A stretch of DNA of 6,959 nt from an archaeon (lineage in GTDB: Archaea > Asgardarchaeota > Hermodarchaeia > Hermodarchaeales > Hermodarchaeaceae): NCBI GenBank assembly GCA_016550395.1, contig JABXGY010000409.1, forward strand, positions 1-6,959. The letters are read 5' to 3'. The notes beneath the pieces are model-generated. The model had not been told where the DNA came from. It did no database searches and saw nothing but the letters and a program-made list of their open reading frames with translations. Position 1 is the first letter of the stretch, and the number at the start of each line of letters is the position of its first letter. A program made the position numbers and the translations under genes. Shown one piece after another: positions 1 to 6,201 of this stretch.

Positions 1-26
1 AACCTGTAGTTGTATATAGCGTCATT

Positions 27-33
27 GAAGGGA
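27..33 (+). promoter_or_regulatory. Ribosome-binding site for hydB
   Basis: GAAGGGA lies eight bases before the ATG at 42. It decides this start, because the reading frame is open upstream to the edge of the window with no ATG, GTG or TTG in frame in the visible 39 bases. Positions 1-41 hold nothing else I can support. A TGTATATA-like stretch near 11-18 could be part of a TATA box, but would place the transcript start almost on the ATG. Confidence 0.55.
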
Positions 34-41
34 CGAATTGC

Positions 42-1115
42 ATGTTAGGAAAAATCAAAACTACTGCATTTCTAATAACAAAAAAGAATCTTACTAAGTT
101 TGTTTCAAAACTAAACCACGTGCTCACAGTATATGGACCAGTGGCGCACCAGTCGCAATTCAAATTTGACACAATTACAAGTGGCAAACAGCTTCGTCTT
201 GACTACGAAACAACCATTCTTCCACCCAAAAAATATTTTATCCCACCAAAACAGGAAACATTAACCTTTACACGAAGCCCTATAGTTGAAGTGCATGAAG
301 CTTTTGACCGAAATGACTCCGAAACCTTATGGAATGGGAAACGCTTCCTTCTCTTTGGTGTTCATTCATGTGATCTTGCTGCAATTCATTTTCATGATTT
401 GATTCTTACACAAATTTATCCGGATCCTTATCGAACTCAACGTCGGGAAGAAGGAATCATCATTGGATTGCACTGTCTACAGCCTTGTCAAGACAGTTTC
501 TGTAAATCTGCAGACACACTCAATTCAACCAATTGTGCTGATCTCATGTTTACTGAACGAGATGATTCCTACTATGTAGATGTGTTAACTGATGTAGGAC
601 ATAAGATAATTGAATATGCAAAAGATCTGTTTTCTCCAGCATCTAAAGACGAGATAAAGCAGGTAAAAAATGCCTTAACCCAGCGGGTTCAAATCTTTCC
701 AGATCCAATTAAAGATTTTTACGGAATTTCAGGTCAAATTGAAGCTACCTATGAGGGAGAAATGTGGAACCGTCTAGGTAAACGGTGCTTTGGATGTGGT
801 TCCTGCACCTTGGTCTGTCCAACTTGTTTCTGTTTTGATGTTGCTGACCGAGTTGAATTAAATTTGAAAAAAGGTGCTCGTGTCCGGGTTTGGGATTCCT
901 GTCAACTAGTTGATTTTGCACTGGTAGCTGGTGGTCACAACTTTCGTCCAACTATTCCATCACGCGTGAGATTTCGTATTTATCATAAATTCCGGACAGA
1001 ACCAGAGCAAGTCAATCTGATAGGTTGTGTCGGTTGTGGACGTTGTACACATACCTGTCCTGCTGATATCGATATGGTTGAAATACTTACTGACATCCAA
1101 AAGGGAGGTAATTAA
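42..1115 (+). CDS. hydB: Group 3b [NiFe]-hydrogenase (sulfhydrogenase) beta subunit, Fe-S protein HydB
   Basis: Fe-S electron-transfer subunit expected to link the flavin subunit HydG to the hydrogenase small subunit in the cytosol. The C-terminal half has two ferredoxin-type CxxCxxCxxxCP motifs: C249/C252/C255/C259 and C329/C332/C335/C339. Between them lie the family hallmarks CPTCFCFD (259-266), WDSC (284-287) and a GGHNFRP stretch (297-303). The N-terminal domain carries GVHSCDL (106-112) and a further cysteine group, C145/C149/C154. The 357-residue length fits HydB of archaeal sulfhydrogenases; AsrA of anaerobic sulfite reductase is a related alternative, but a complete hydrogenase follows, which favours HydB. 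The ATG at 42 is chosen because GAAGGGA at 27-33 sits eight bases upstream. The frame stays open to the window edge, so a longer N-terminus cannot be fully excluded. First visible gene of the hydBGDA order; hydG starts four bases after its stop codon. Confidence 0.9.
   Translation: MLGKIKTTAFLITKKNLTKFVSKLNHVLTVYGPVAHQSQFKFDTITSGKQLRLDYETTILPPKKYFIPPKQETLTFTRSPIVEVHEAFDRNDSETLWNGKRFLLFGVHSCDLAAIHFHDLILTQIYPDPYRTQRREEGIIIGLHCLQPCQDSFCKSADTLNSTNCADLMFTERDDSYYVDVLTDVGHKIIEYAKDLFSPASKDEIKQVKNALTQRVQIFPDPIKDFYGISGQIEATYEGEMWNRLGKRCFGCGSCTLVCPTCFCFDVADRVELNLKKGARVRVWDSCQLVDFALVAGGHNFRPTIPSRVRFRIYHKFRTEPEQVNLIGCVGCGRCTHTCPADIDMVEILTDIQKGGN
1103..1109 (+). promoter_or_regulatory. Ribosome-binding site deciding the hydG start
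   Basis: GGGAGGT lies inside the last codons of hydB, ten bases before the ATG at 1120. It supports that ATG over the in-frame ATG at 1027, which would overlap hydB by 89 bases. Confidence 0.75.
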
Positions 1116-1119
1116 TCTA

Positions 1120-1980
1120 ATGACATCATTCTCAAGCACAACTGAAGCTAAACAGAATATTTACCAGATTAACATGGCTCGAGTTGTACGCATTCATTCC
1201 GAAACTCCAGATACCAACCTTTACACTTTTGAATATGTCAACAAAGAACAGCAAAAAAAATTTAGCTTCACACCAGGACAATTCATGCTTCTATCGTTTT
1301 TTGGCTATGGAGAAGCACCATTTGGCATTTGCTCTTCACCAAATCAGACTGAGTCCTTCGATCTTTGTATTCGTTCCGTTGGGCGACTCACTAATGCGCT
1401 TAAAAATCTTCATCAAGAAAGTATCGTAGGATTACGTGGACCATTCGGCTATGGTTGGCCCATGGATGAGTTAAAAGGAAAGAATGTCGTCATCATTGGC
1501 GGAGGAATTGGTCTTGTGCCCCTCCGACCTGTCATTCTTGACATCTTGGAAAACCGTGACAATTATGGTTCGGTCCAAATCATGTACGGAGCCCGATGTC
1601 CAGAAGAACTCCTCTTTAAAGAGGATCTCTATCTTTGGGATAACCGTCGAGACATCGAATATGTGGCAACAGTTGATCGTGATGACGAACACTGTTGGGC
1701 AGGAAATATCGGGGTTGTTACAATTCTCTTTGATCGGATTACGATTTCATCTGAAAACACGTTCGCATTAGCGTGTGGACCTCCCATCATGTATCAATTT
1801 GTAATGCGAGAATTAGAAAAAATCGGATTACCTGATGATCGGATTTTCTTGTCTCTTGAACGCCGTATGAAGTGTGGTGTCGGACATTGTAGTCACTGTC
1901 TGGTTGGTACAAAGTTTGTTTGCCAAGATGGACCTGTGTTCAGCTATAAAGTCGCCAAGACACTAAGAGGTGCAGTATAA
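1120..1980 (+). CDS. hydG: Group 3b [NiFe]-hydrogenase gamma subunit, FAD/NAD(P)-binding HydG
   Basis: Flavoprotein expected to exchange electrons between NAD(P)(H) and the Fe-S chain of the hydrogenase. Domains in order (286 residues): an FAD-binding barrel with GQFMLLS (53-59), APFGICS (66-72) and GLRGPFGYGWP (104-114); a Rossmann NAD(P)-binding domain with GGGIGLVPLRP (127-137) and CGPPIM (219-224); and a C-terminal [2Fe-2S] site C252/C257/C260/C268 followed by DGPVF, as in HydG, AsrB and PyrK. The length is normal. The frame opens upstream to an ATG at 1027 inside hydB, but the ATG at 1120 is preferred: GGGAGGT at 1103-1109 precedes it, and the extra 31 residues resemble nothing in the family. 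Anaerobic sulfite reductase AsrB is the main alternative and is disfavoured by the neighbours. Confidence 0.9.
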   Translation: MTSFSSTTEAKQNIYQINMARVVRIHSETPDTNLYTFEYVNKEQQKKFSFTPGQFMLLSFFGYGEAPFGICSSPNQTESFDLCIRSVGRLTNALKNLHQESIVGLRGPFGYGWPMDELKGKNVVIIGGGIGLVPLRPVILDILENRDNYGSVQIMYGARCPEELLFKEDLYLWDNRRDIEYVATVDRDDEHCWAGNIGVVTILFDRITISSENTFALACGPPIMYQFVMRELEKIGLPDDRIFLSLERRMKCGVGHCSHCLVGTKFVCQDGPVFSYKVAKTLRGAV

Positions 1981-1991
1981 CCCAAAAATCA

Positions 1992-2798
1992 TTGGAGGGC
2001 AAAATAATATCTACAGAGAATAAAAAACCCGTAGTGGCTTTATATGGACTAACCTGTTGTGCGGGGTGTCAACTAGAAATCCTTGACTTGGAAGACGAAC
2101 TCCTTGATATTCTTGGAAAAATCAACCTCGTCCAATTTCGAATGGGAAGTTCAGCTAAGCACCCAGGACCATACGATATCTGCTTCGTTGAGGGATCAGT
2201 AACCAATGAAGAAGAACTAGCTCAGCTAAAGGAACTTCGTAAAAAATCAAAAATTCTAATCGCTTTAGGAGCGTGCGCAACTACTGGCGGAGTCAATGCA
2301 TTACGAAATGGGCGTAATATTGAGGAATTAAAGCAGACTGTATATAGTGATGCCTCTCATCTTCGTACGTTACCTGAAATTCTTCCTCTTAAAGAACATG
2401 TGTCAATTGACTATGAATTACAAGGATGCCCAATTAGTGGCGAGGAATTTATTGAACTATTAACGGCCTTGCTTACGGGTGCAACCCCACAAGAAAAGAA
2501 TTACGCTGTTTGCGTTGAATGCCGAATCAAAGAAAATGTATGTTTAATGAAAGAAGGAGAGCTTTGCTTGGGTCCCATAACTCGTGCTGGCTGTGGAGCC
2601 CGTTGTCCAAGTGTGGGTTTTCCATGCGAAGGATGTTGGGGTCCTGTTCCCCAAGCCAATGTCACTTCCGAAATTGAGATGTTCTCTCAAAAAGGAGCTA
2701 GTTTTGACACTGTGGTTCGTAAATTCCGAATGTTTAATGCATCTTCTGAAGACTTCATGAAGGAACTGAAAAGGAGGTTAAACATAGAGTGGCTCTAG
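1992..2798 (+). CDS. hydD: Group 3b [NiFe]-hydrogenase small (delta) subunit HydD; start codon uncertain
   Basis: Small subunit carrying the Fe-S wire to the [NiFe] site in the partner HydA. Numbered from the TTG at 1992, the proximal [4Fe-4S] ligands are the CCAGC motif (C23, C26), C95 in GACATTGG and C146 in GCPISGEE. A C-terminal extension with C174, C177, C184, C192, C201, C205, C212 and C215 fits two more [4Fe-4S] clusters, as in HydD, MvhG and FrhG. There is no Tat signal peptide, so the enzyme is cytoplasmic. The start is problematic. The TTG at 1992 is the only near-upstream canonical start, but it overlaps the GGAGG (1994-1998) and has no site of its own upstream. That GGAGG is best spaced for an ATA at 2007, giving a protein beginning STENKKPVVALYG after the initiator. 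GTG at 2034 is another option but would trim the N-terminus close to the first beta strand. The 3' end overlaps hydA by ten bases. Confidence 0.9.
   Translation: MEGKIISTENKKPVVALYGLTCCAGCQLEILDLEDELLDILGKINLVQFRMGSSAKHPGPYDICFVEGSVTNEEELAQLKELRKKSKILIALGACATTGGVNALRNGRNIEELKQTVYSDASHLRTLPEILPLKEHVSIDYELQGCPISGEEFIELLTALLTGATPQEKNYAVCVECRIKENVCLMKEGELCLGPITRAGCGARCPSVGFPCEGCWGPVPQANVTSEIEMFSQKGASFDTVVRKFRMFNASSEDFMKELKRRLNIEWL
1994..1999 (+). promoter_or_regulatory. Ribosome-binding site of hydD facing an ATA codon
   Basis: GGAGGG is the only strong Shine-Dalgarno match between hydG and hydD. Counting from its GGAGG core, the ATA at 2007 lies eight bases away and the ATA at 2004 five bases away. 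No ATG, GTG or TTG lies at a usable distance downstream. The TTG at 1992 overlaps the motif itself. Confidence 0.6.
2771..2778 (+). promoter_or_regulatory. Ribosome-binding site of hydA inside the end of hydD
   Basis: AAGGAGGT, a very strong anti-16S match, lies ten bases before the GTG at 2789. It makes the GTG start credible and shows that hydA initiates within the last codons of hydD, so the two subunits are probably translationally coupled. Confidence 0.8.
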
Positions 2799-4069
2799 TC
2801 ACCCTTGATATCCACCATCTAGCTCGTGTCGAAGGTCATGGTGACTTATTTGTAGAAATTCAAAAGGGCAAAGAGCCCCGTGTTGAAATGCGCGTTACCG
2901 AGGGAACTCGATTATTCGAAGCGTTTCTCCGAGAACACTGTTATAGTGAAGTATCTCACATCATGTCGCGCATCTGTGGTATTTGTAGCCATTCTCATGC
3001 CGTTGCAGCATTGCGTGCTGTCGAAGCGGCTATGCAAATTGAACCCGATCCCCAAACCATTCAATTACGAAAACTCATGCTCATTGGTGATATGCTAGAG
3101 AGCCATGCCCTCCACATCAACTTTCTTGCCCTTCCTGATTATTTAGGAGCCCGAAATGTAGTTGAAATGCTTCCCCAATACCGAAAAGAAGTAAAACGGG
3201 CACTACAACTGAAGAAGCTAGGAAACGACTTAATGGAACTTATTGGTGGACGTCATACACACCCATTATGTGCAGTAGTAGGCGGTTTTACACATGTCCC
3301 CACATCCGCGCAATTGCAATCGATTCGAAAACGGTTTCATTCTGCTATACCCGACGCTGAAGCACAAATTGAATTGATGGGCTCGTTTAATGAACCAAAA
3401 CTTGTTCGACGTAGCCAATATCTCGCTGTAAGGCACCCTACGGAATATCCGATTCATGATGGAGTATTAGCCACTGACAAGGGTTTACAGATCCCAGCTC
3501 ACGAATATCAGAATCTCATCGAAGAACGAAATGTGCCGTATGCCCATGCAAAATTTAGTGAAATAAAAGGAGAACCCTATGTAGCCGGTTCACTAGCCCG
3601 ATTGAATGTTGCCTCTAACCAACTTTCCGATAATGCAAAACGAATGGCAAGCAAGGTTGGTTTGAAACTTCCGAGTTACGATATTTTTCAAATGAATCTG
3701 GGTCAAGCCGTTGAATATCTTCATTATCTAGAACATGCCCTTGAAATCCTTGATGACCTCATTAACCAAGATTTAGAAGCGAAAGTCGTTTATCACAAGA
3801 TTCGCGCAGGAAGGAGTGCTGCAGCTGTTGAAGCACCTCGCGGCGTCCTCATTCACCAATATAGACTTAATGCGCGAGGAAAAGTATTAGCAGCAGATGT
3901 GATAACTCCTACAGCAATGAACTATGCCAATATTGAAGCTGACGTACGAGCCCTTGCCCCCGAATTACTAGAATTGTCCAAAGAAGAAGCTGAACTCCGT
4001 CTGAACATGTTGATTCGTGCATACGATCCCTGTATCTCCTGTTCAGTACATTATGTACAAACCATTTAA
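2789..4069 (+). CDS. hydA: Group 3b [NiFe]-hydrogenase large (alpha) catalytic subunit HydA
   Basis: Catalytic subunit that holds the [NiFe] centre for reversible H2 oxidation and proton reduction. At 426 residues it has the usual length of archaeal sulfhydrogenase alpha subunits. The N-terminus shows the RVEGHG signature (13-18). The L1 motif RICGICSHSH (61-70) gives C63 and C66, and the L2 motif DPCISCSVH (413-421) gives C415, C418 and H421, so all four Ni-ligating cysteines are present. A five-residue tail, YVQTI, follows H421. Large subunits of this family are normally cut after this His by a maturation protease, so the tail is presumably removed; no protease or Hyp gene is visible here. 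Translation begins at a GTG behind AAGGAGGT, overlapping hydD by ten bases. HydB and HydG next door favour group 3b over the MvhA (3c) or FrhA (3a) types. Confidence 0.93.
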   Translation: MALVTLDIHHLARVEGHGDLFVEIQKGKEPRVEMRVTEGTRLFEAFLREHCYSEVSHIMSRICGICSHSHAVAALRAVEAAMQIEPDPQTIQLRKLMLIGDMLESHALHINFLALPDYLGARNVVEMLPQYRKEVKRALQLKKLGNDLMELIGGRHTHPLCAVVGGFTHVPTSAQLQSIRKRFHSAIPDAEAQIELMGSFNEPKLVRRSQYLAVRHPTEYPIHDGVLATDKGLQIPAHEYQNLIEERNVPYAHAKFSEIKGEPYVAGSLARLNVASNQLSDNAKRMASKVGLKLPSYDIFQMNLGQAVEYLHYLEHALEILDDLINQDLEAKVVYHKIRAGRSAAAVEAPRGVLIHQYRLNARGKVLAADVITPTAMNYANIEADVRALAPELLELSKEEAELRLNMLIRAYDPCISCSVHYVQTI

Positions 4070-4082
4070 CCCCAGTTCACAC

Positions 4083-4089
4083 ATTTATA
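4083..4089 (+). promoter_or_regulatory. Possible TATA box of an internal promoter
   Basis: ATTTATA resembles an archaeal TATA element and lies in the one sizeable intergenic gap. A transcript would be expected to start some 25 bases on, near 4110, before the ferredoxin gene at 4145. This rests on a short AT-rich match and is weak. If it is used, the hairpin at 4101-4125 would not be fully transcribed from it. Confidence 0.2.
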
Positions 4090-4100
4090 GGAGAATCGCA

Positions 4101-4125
4101 CAGGTATCCCTAATCTGGGATCCTG
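4101..4125 (+). promoter_or_regulatory. Intergenic hairpin between hydA and the ferredoxin gene
   Basis: CAGG(T)ATCCC at 4101-4110 pairs with GGGATCCTG at 4117-4125. This gives nine base pairs, one bulged T at 4105 and a six-base loop TAATCT. No T-run follows, so it does not look like a standard terminator. It sits just after the hydrogenase genes and 19 bases before the ferredoxin ATG, next to its ribosome-binding site. It could be an RNA processing or stability element that sets the ratio of the two operon halves, or a partial attenuator. The rest of the 4070-4144 gap holds an AGGAGA (4089-4094) with no start codon in reach. Confidence 0.45.
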
Positions 4126-4144
4126 CACACGTGGAAGGAAACAC

Positions 4145-4603
4145 ATGTCAGATGAACTCCTTAAACAAAAGGTTCTGATATACGACGCAGAGAAGTGTTC
4201 AGGCTGCTATTATTGCATGATTGTGTGTTCCTTTTATCATTTTGAAGAAGCAGATCTTGAGAAAGCGTATCTTCGTGTGAATCCCGATGAAAGTAATCCC
4301 ACTATGTTTGTAAATGCTTATTGTGCTCATTGTGAACATCCTTTTTGTGTAGCAGCATGTCCTACAGATCCACCAGCTATCACAAAAGATGATCGAGGTT
4401 TTGTCTCTATTGACCAAATGCGATGTATCGGCTGCCGATCTTGTAATTATGCTTGTCCGATTTCTATTCCGGTTTATGAAGATGCGTCACGAACTAGTAA
4501 TAAATGTGACTTCTGTGATGGGGAACCTCGTTGTGCCAAATATTGTAGTACAGGAGCATTACAGGTTGTGTCAAGAAGGGAAGCAAAGGAGGCTAGAGGC
4601 TGA
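4145..4603 (+). CDS. Four-cluster [4Fe-4S] ferredoxin-like electron-transfer protein (HycB/CooF-like)
   Basis: Small cytosolic electron carrier or docking subunit of 152 residues with sixteen cysteines in four groups: C18/C21/C24/C28, C60/C63/C68/C72, C94/C97/C100/C104 and C121/C124/C130/C134. This is the spacing of the HycB/CooF/DMSO-reductase-beta family, which binds four [4Fe-4S] clusters. There is no signal peptide. The ATG at 4145 follows GGAAGGA at 4133-4139. The downstream gene starts five bases after its stop. In hydrogenase or formate/CO dehydrogenase systems such proteins pass electrons between two enzymes. Here it sits where the Fe-S half of HdrC would be expected, between a 3b hydrogenase and an HdrC-tail/HdrB pair, so I infer that it wires HdrB to other donors. 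A ferredoxin of the kind found beside aldehyde:ferredoxin oxidoreductases is also possible on sequence alone. Confidence 0.85.
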   Translation: MSDELLKQKVLIYDAEKCSGCYYCMIVCSFYHFEEADLEKAYLRVNPDESNPTMFVNAYCAHCEHPFCVAACPTDPPAITKDDRGFVSIDQMRCIGCRSCNYACPISIPVYEDASRTSNKCDFCDGEPRCAKYCSTGALQVVSRREAKEARG

Positions 4604-4608
4604 ACTCA

Positions 4609-4890
4609 ATGAGCGACGAGCAGCTTTATCCCTGGCGAAAAAAGGTGAAAACCCTTCCTCCGACATTTAAGAATCCAATTGCGAATATTATTCATTTGGG
4701 GCATATACCTAAATTGGTCACAACCCGTGAAAAGATACGAGAGACACTTGGGATCAATCGGAAACCACCCACTGCCTATGGGATTGAAAGTGCAAAAGTA
4801 GAAGTTCAAGAGTTAATTAAGCGAACAGAACTTTATGACAAAGCTACTTGGAATCCAACGAAAGAACAGACAGAACGAGAAAGTGACTAA
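4609..4890 (+). CDS. HdrC C-terminal-domain protein lacking Fe-S clusters
   Basis: Protein of 93 residues with no cysteine at all. From about residue 16 to 82 it resembles the C-terminal part of heterodisulfide reductase subunit C: a hydrophobic stretch followed by GH (NIIHLGHIP, 26-34), a basic helix (REKIRETLGI, 40-49), a PPT turn (53-55), then a helix rich in EVQ (EVQELIKRT, 65-73) and a WN near residues 81-82. I compared this with HdrC sequences from memory, so the match is inference, but the order of landmarks is the same. The two [4Fe-4S] clusters of normal HdrC are missing. The immediate downstream HdrB strengthens the reading. GGAGG at 4588-4592 lies 16 bases before the ATG, a long spacing, and the upstream stop is close, so coupled translation is likely. 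It probably helps dock the ferredoxin to HdrB. Confidence 0.7.
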   Translation: MSDEQLYPWRKKVKTLPPTFKNPIANIIHLGHIPKLVTTREKIRETLGINRKPPTAYGIESAKVEVQELIKRTELYDKATWNPTKEQTERESD

Positions 4891-4893
4891 GAG

Positions 4894-5769
4894 ATGTCAA
4901 AAAGTTATGCGTTGTTTCTTGGATGTTATATTCCAGCCTTGCAACCATTCGCTGAGGCATCATTACGTCAAATTGCCCCTCGTCTGAACATGAAGCTCAT
5001 CGATATGAAAGGAGCAACGTGTTGTCCTGTACCAGAGATTGTACGCTTAGCTGATCATAATGCTTGGCTCTATGTTTCCGCCCGAAATCTTGCGTTAGCT
5101 GAATCTTTAGGAAAAGACATCATGGTTGTATGCAATGGATGCTGGGAAACCCTTTATGATAGCCGAGAAGCGTTGATAAATAATCCCCCGTTGATGGCAG
5201 AAGTCAATTCAAAGTTATTGCCACTCGGTAAAGAATTTGAGGGAAAGATAAAGGTCAAACACTTCCTTGAAGTTATTGTCGAGGATATTGGCTTGAAATC
5301 GCTCAAGACTGAATTGAAGCAGCCATTATCCAAATTGAAGGTTGCCGTGCAGTATGGTTGTAAGCTCTATAAAAGTCTCGATGAAAAATTCGTGTCCTAT
5401 TTTGATGACATCATTCAAACCCTTGGAGTCAAGACTGTAAAATATGGGGCCGAAAAGCTATGCTGTGGATTTCCTTTATCGTTATATTCACTTGACAAGG
5501 CAATGGAGGAACGCTCGAAGTATAAGTTGGATAAAATGCAGACCGCAAAAGTCGATTGCATGGTCACAACTTGCCCAGGATGCTATGATGTCTTAGAAAA
5601 AGCTCAATTGCTTTTGAGACGGCAGGGCATCCGATATGAGATTCCCATGCTTAATCTGATCGAGCTAATCGCTATAAGTCTCGGATTTCAACCACAAGAA
5701 ATCGGATTGGACCAACATCGAATCAAAACAGATGCTTTGATTACAAAAATCGGGCGAGGGGGTAATTGA
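4894..5769 (+). CDS. hdrB: Heterodisulfide reductase subunit B-like protein HdrB
   Basis: Catalytic-type subunit of heterodisulfide reductase. Family members hold two non-cubane [4Fe-4S] clusters that cleave a disulfide such as CoM-S-S-CoB, or act on other thiol or disulfide substrates. Both CCG domains are complete: C11, C43/C44, C80/C83 and C156, C190/C191, C227/C230. LGCYIP (9-14) and CCGFP (190-194) are clear landmarks, and the C-terminus (LNLIELIAISLGF) has the usual family ending. The 291-residue length is normal. The ATG at 4894 begins three bases after the upstream stop; I see no strong Shine-Dalgarno, which suggests translational coupling. There is no HdrA or HdrD nearby. With no methanogenesis genes in view the physiological disulfide is unknown; a succinate- or lactate-type CCG oxidoreductase role is less likely given the HdrC-like partner upstream. 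Confidence 0.88.
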   Translation: MSKSYALFLGCYIPALQPFAEASLRQIAPRLNMKLIDMKGATCCPVPEIVRLADHNAWLYVSARNLALAESLGKDIMVVCNGCWETLYDSREALINNPPLMAEVNSKLLPLGKEFEGKIKVKHFLEVIVEDIGLKSLKTELKQPLSKLKVAVQYGCKLYKSLDEKFVSYFDDIIQTLGVKTVKYGAEKLCCGFPLSLYSLDKAMEERSKYKLDKMQTAKVDCMVTTCPGCYDVLEKAQLLLRRQGIRYEIPMLNLIELIAISLGFQPQEIGLDQHRIKTDALITKIGRGGN

Positions 5770-6201
5770 ATGAGCCGCATGGATAGGATCAACAAACAAT
5801 TGAAGAAGTTCTTAAAGAAAGATTTTCTCGATGAGTACTCCGACAGATACAATCGATACTACCTTCGTTCCAAATCAAGTCGAATGAAAGAAATAGCACG
5901 ATTCTTGATTGAAGAAAAAAATGGAAGACTTGTAGCAATCTCAGCAACTGACGAAGGGGTTCAGGGATTTGACCTGGTCTACCATTTTGATTTTACGCAT
6001 CAAGAAAAAGCACTTCTTTTGTCCATAAAGGTTAGAATTCCCAGGAAAACCCCGATTATTCAATCAATTACTGATATTGCCTGGTCTGCCAATTGGGCAG
6101 AAAGAGAATTGATGGATCTGATGGGAATCACATTTGAAGATCATCCAGATCCCCGGAAACTATTTCTTCCCTACGCATGGCCGTCAGAGGAGGTAGGATA
6201 A
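5770..6201 (+). CDS. NuoC/EchD-like subunit of a group 4 hydrogenase or complex-I-like enzyme
   Basis: Peripheral-arm subunit of the 30-kDa NADH dehydrogenase family (NuoC, FpoC, EchD, MbhK). It carries no cofactor and scaffolds the large subunit. Within 143 residues the family signature is seen at WAERELMDLMGI (109-120), followed by FEDHPDPRKLFLP (122-134) and a closing WP (137-138). It is separate from the NuoD-like gene, as in archaeal and Ech-type complexes, not fused as in enterobacterial NuoCD or HycE. The ATG at 5770 directly abuts the stop of hdrB, with GAGGGGGT at 5756-5763 six bases upstream; a second ATG at codon 4 is a minor alternative. Its stop directly abuts the next ATG, so the pair is tightly coupled. 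The exact subtype cannot be told from this short protein. Confidence 0.85.
   Translation: MSRMDRINKQLKKFLKKDFLDEYSDRYNRYYLRSKSSRMKEIARFLIEEKNGRLVAISATDEGVQGFDLVYHFDFTHQEKALLLSIKVRIPRKTPIIQSITDIAWSANWAERELMDLMGITFEDHPDPRKLFLPYAWPSEEVG

Noticed and set aside
745..951. Reverse-strand open frames (745-951, 1471-1692, 3266-3457, 4199-4417, 4606-4809)
   Set aside because: Each is opposite a well-supported gene, has low-complexity or unrecognisable translation, and lacks its own context.
1027..1119. N-terminal extension of hydG starting at an ATG inside hydB
   Set aside because: It would overlap hydB by 89 bases. The GGGAGGT at 1103-1109 is correctly spaced only for the ATG at 1120, and the added residues have no family resemblance.
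1610..1625. Perfect 16-base palindrome centred on TTTAAA
   Set aside because: It lies inside hydG, where it encodes a normal stretch of the NAD(P)-binding domain, and has no partner site elsewhere; chance is enough.
42..1980. Anaerobic sulfite reductase AsrA/AsrB instead of HydB/HydG
   Set aside because: The proteins are homologous, but the next two genes are a hydrogenase small and large subunit in the classic hydBGDA order, and no siroheme sulfite reductase subunit is present.
4101..4144. Intrinsic transcription terminator after hydA
   Set aside because: The hairpin is not followed by a T-rich tract, and the ferredoxin ribosome-binding site follows within a few bases, so transcription most likely continues.
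4389..4670. Forward open frame of 93 codons overlapping the ferredoxin gene
   Set aside because: It lies mostly inside the ferredoxin gene in another frame. The ferredoxin has sixteen correctly spaced cysteines, and the translated alternative shows no recognisable domain.
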